From Solirhodobacter olei (GTDB lineage Bacteria; Pseudomonadota; Alphaproteobacteria; Rhodobacterales; Rhodobacteraceae), in NCBI RefSeq assembly GCF_004010155.1, contig NZ_RRYH01000008.1:1-64000 (forward strand): a stretch of 64,000 nucleotides of DNA, written 5' to 3'. Position 1 is the first letter of the stretch; the number at the start of each line of letters is the position of its first letter. Below, piece after piece: positions 61,821-64,000 of the stretch. The translations under genes were made by a program, and so were the position numbers. The notes under the pieces were generated by a model. The model searched no databases. It had not been told where the DNA came from and saw only the letters and a list, made by a program, of their open reading frames with translations.

Positions 61821-64000
61821 ATGAGCGACAGTCACTTCGAGGAAGGCGCGCGGGTGGCGGTTCTGACGCTGCAACCGCTCGACCGCCTGCTCGACTACCG
61901 CGCGCCGGAAGGCGGCTGCTTCACCGGCGCCTATGTCGAGGTGCCGCTCGGCCCCCGCCGCGTGCTGGGAGTGGTCTGGGGACCGGGCGAGGGCAGCTTC
62001 GATGCCGCAAAGCTCCGCCCCGTCACCCGCGTCCTCGACGCCGCACCGATGCGCGAGGAGATGCGGGATTTCCTCGCCCGCGCCGCCGAATACACGCTCA
62101 CGCCGATGCATGCGATGCTGCGCCTCGCCACCCGCGCCCCGGGTCTCGGCGACACCCCCGCCATGCGCCGCATCTACCGCCTGGGCCAGGCCGAGCCGGA
62201 ACGCATGACCGACGCCCGCCGCCGCGTGCTGGAGGTGCTGCGCGACCACGGCGGCCTCGCCTTCACCCTGGGCGAGCTGGCCGAGCAGGCCGGCGTAACC
62301 CCCTCTGTGGTCAAGGGCCTCGTGACGCAGGGCGCCGTGGCGGAGGAGGAAGCCCCCCGCGACCTCCCCTACCCCCGGCTCGACCCCGAGCTTCCGGGCT
62401 CCGACCTCTCCCCCGATCAGGCCACCGCCGCCCGCGCCCTGCGCGAGGCCATCGCGTCCCGCGCCTATGGCACGACGCTGCTGAAAGGCGTCACCGGCTC
62501 GGGCAAGACCGAGGTCTACCTCGAAGCCGTCGCCGAATGCCTGCAACATGGCCGGCAGGCCCTCGTGCTTCTCCCCGAGATCGCGCTGACGGCGGGCTTC
62601 CTCGCCCGCGTCGAGGACCGCTTCGGCGCGCGCCCCGCCGAATGGCATTCCGGCATCACCGTCACCGAGCGCCGCCGCCTCTGGCGCATGGTCGGCGAGG
62701 GCGGCGCGTCGCTGGTGGTCGGCGCCCGCTCCGCGCTCTTCCTGCCGTTCCGCGACCTCGGGCTGATCGTCGTCGACGAGGAACACGACACCTCCTACAA
62801 GCAGGAGGACGGGGTGCTCTACAATGCCCGCGACATGGCGGTGCTGCGCGCCTCCATCCTCGGCGCGCAGGTCGTGCTGGCCTCCGCCACCCCCTCGCTC
62901 GAGACCTGGGTGAACGCCGATACCGGCAAGTACCGCCGCCTCGACCTGCCCGCCCGCTTCGGCGCGGCGGAACTGCCCGAGATGCGCGCCATCGACATGC
63001 GGGCGGAGACCTTGCCGCCCAGCCGCTGGATCTCGCCCACGCTCGCGGGCGCGGTGACGGCGCGCCTCCAGGCCGGCGAGCAGTCGCTCCTGTTCCTGAA
63101 CCGCCGCGGCTACGCGCCCGTCACCGTCTGCCGCGCCTGCGGCCACCAGATCGGCTGCGACAACTGCGACGCCCGCATGGTGGAGCACCGCTTCCTCAAG
63201 CGCCTCGTCTGTCACCAGTGCGGCGAGACGAAGCCGATGCCCACCGCCTGCCCCTCCTGCGGGGTGGAAGGCAAGCTCGCCGCCGTCGGCCCGGGCGTGG
63301 AACGCCTGGCCGAGGAGGTGGGCGAGGTCTTCCCCGACGCCCGCGTCGCGGTGCTGTCCTCGGACCTCTTCGGCACCGCCCGGGCGCTGCGCGACCAGAT
63401 CGAGGCGATTGCCGAGGGCGCGGCCGATATCATCATCGGCACCCAGATCGTCGCCAAGGGCCACAATTTCCCCAACCTGACGCTGGTCGGCGTGATCGAC
63501 GCCGACCTCGGCCTGCAGGGCTCCGACCTGCGCGCAGCCGAACGCACGTTCCAGACCATGCGACAGGTCGCCGGCCGCGCGGGCCGGGCGGAGAAACGCG
63601 GCCTCGCGCTCCTGCAGACGTGCCAGCCCGACCACGCGGTGATCCGCGCCATCCTCTCGGGCGACGAGGAGGGCTTCTGGCGCGCCGAGGCAGAGGAGCG
63701 CCGCGCCGCTGGCATGCCCCCCTACGGCCGGATGGCCGGGATCGTCCTCTCCTCGCCCAATGTCCAATCGGTCTTCGACTTCGGCGCAGCCCTCGCCCGC
63801 GCCGACGCGCCGCTCCGCGCGATCGGCGCCCATGTCTACGGCCCGGCGGCGGCGCCGATCGCAAGGATCCGCGGCCGCCACCGCGTCCGCCTCCTCGTGA
63901 AGGCGGAAAAGACCGTACCCCTGCAGGCAGCCCTCGCCCGCTGGGTCGGCCAGCTCAAGCCCCCGAACGACCTGCGCATGGCGATAGACATCGACCCGCA
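61821..64000 (+). CDS. priA: Primosomal protein N' (replication restart helicase), partial at the right edge
   Basis: Restart helicase that reloads the replisome at stalled forks. About 726 residues are visible and the frame is open at the window end, so the last few residues or codons are outside. N-terminal DNA-binding domain (VLTLQPLDRLLDYRAPEG), Walker A LLKGVTGSGKTEVYLEAV, DEEH box VVDEEHDTSYKQ, and the eight-cysteine zinc module CRACGHQIGCDNC...CHQCG...CPSC. Two in-frame ATGs (61803 and 61821) are possible; the later one is used because it begins the conserved part. Confidence 0.95.
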   Translation, partial: MSDSHFEEGARVAVLTLQPLDRLLDYRAPEGGCFTGAYVEVPLGPRRVLGVVWGPGEGSFDAAKLRPVTRVLDAAPMREEMRDFLARAAEYTLTPMHAMLRLATRAPGLGDTPAMRRIYRLGQAEPERMTDARRRVLEVLRDHGGLAFTLGELAEQAGVTPSVVKGLVTQGAVAEEEAPRDLPYPRLDPELPGSDLSPDQATAARALREAIASRAYGTTLLKGVTGSGKTEVYLEAVAECLQHGRQALVLLPEIALTAGFLARVEDRFGARPAEWHSGITVTERRRLWRMVGEGGASLVVGARSALFLPFRDLGLIVVDEEHDTSYKQEDGVLYNARDMAVLRASILGAQVVLASATPSLETWVNADTGKYRRLDLPARFGAAELPEMRAIDMRAETLPPSRWISPTLAGAVTARLQAGEQSLLFLNRRGYAPVTVCRACGHQIGCDNCDARMVEHRFLKRLVCHQCGETKPMPTACPSCGVEGKLAAVGPGVERLAEEVGEVFPDARVAVLSSDLFGTARALRDQIEAIAEGAADIIIGTQIVAKGHNFPNLTLVGVIDADLGLQGSDLRAAERTFQTMRQVAGRAGRAEKRGLALLQTCQPDHAVIRAILSGDEEGFWRAEAEERRAAGMPPYGRMAGIVLSSPNVQSVFDFGAALARADAPLRAIGAHVYGPAAAPIARIRGRHRVRLLVKAEKTVPLQAALARWVGQLKPPNDLRMAIDIDP

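Noticed and set aside
61791-63881. A minus-strand open frame of about 700 codons
   Set aside because: It lies opposite priA and is rich in Gly, Ala and Arg without recognisable motifs, while the plus strand encodes clear PriA motifs.

Overview
The window looks like chromosomal DNA of a GC-rich alphaproteobacterium, most likely a member of the Rhodobacteraceae/Paracoccaceae. The evidence is the gene content and gene order: CcrM methyltransferase with RNase HII, MutY-DciA-DsbA, CarD-FdxA-S4 protein-SUV3-like helicase, the Anbu/ATP-grasp/alpha-E/transglutaminase cluster, and a DinB with an N-terminal Cys4 ribbon. No plasmid, phage or complete insertion sequence was recognised. There is one tRNA gene (Arg, anticodon CCT).

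Left part, about 1-16.8 kb: an accessory sugar region with visibly lower GC than the rest. It starts with two genes for oxidative pentose breakdown (an L-arabonate-dehydratase-type IlvD protein and a GguC/AraD1 protein). Next comes a beta-galactoside unit on the minus strand: Tat-exported binding protein, two permeases, ATPase and a GH42 beta-galactosidase, with a divergent ROK regulator. A second sugar ABC unit follows but is decayed: ATPase and one permease are intact, while the other permease survives only as a C-terminal stub and no binding protein remains. Relics at 2.3 kb (probable GguB tail) and 12.5-12.7 kb (amidohydrolase piece) mark the edges of this rearranged block. A glycosyltransferase pair (GT2 plus an ArnT-like GT-C) closes the region.

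Middle part, about 16.9-44 kb: high-GC core genes in short tight operons. These are kynureninase; a HemG-like flavodoxin with a PuuD-type amidotransferase; CarD, ferredoxin, S4 protein, RNA helicase and TPR protein; SCP2 and lysophospholipase-like proteins; a 2-hydroxyacid dehydrogenase downstream of the four-gene Anbu cluster; a deacetylase; a cyclopropane synthase-like methyltransferase; a CPBP protease; a CaiB CoA-transferase; two DsbA-like proteins; DciA; MutY; an AlkB-type hydroxylase overlapping a cardiolipin synthase; and CcrM with RNase HII. A 60-bp repeat occurs on both sides of the deacetylase-cyclopropane synthase block.

Right part, about 44-64 kb: small secreted proteins, an unusual membrane protein with a C-terminal winged-helix-like domain, the carboxynorspermidine route to polyamines, an AGE-family isomerase, a TPR-sulfotransferase, a LacI regulator with two operator-like palindromes, an overlapping SPFH-NfeD-GST-NUDIX operon, then DinB, a THUMP-type RNA methyltransferase, an Lhr-like helicase and PriA, which runs off the end. 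Hairpins sit between most convergent gene pairs.

All assignments come from reading the sequence and recalling protein families; no database search was run.
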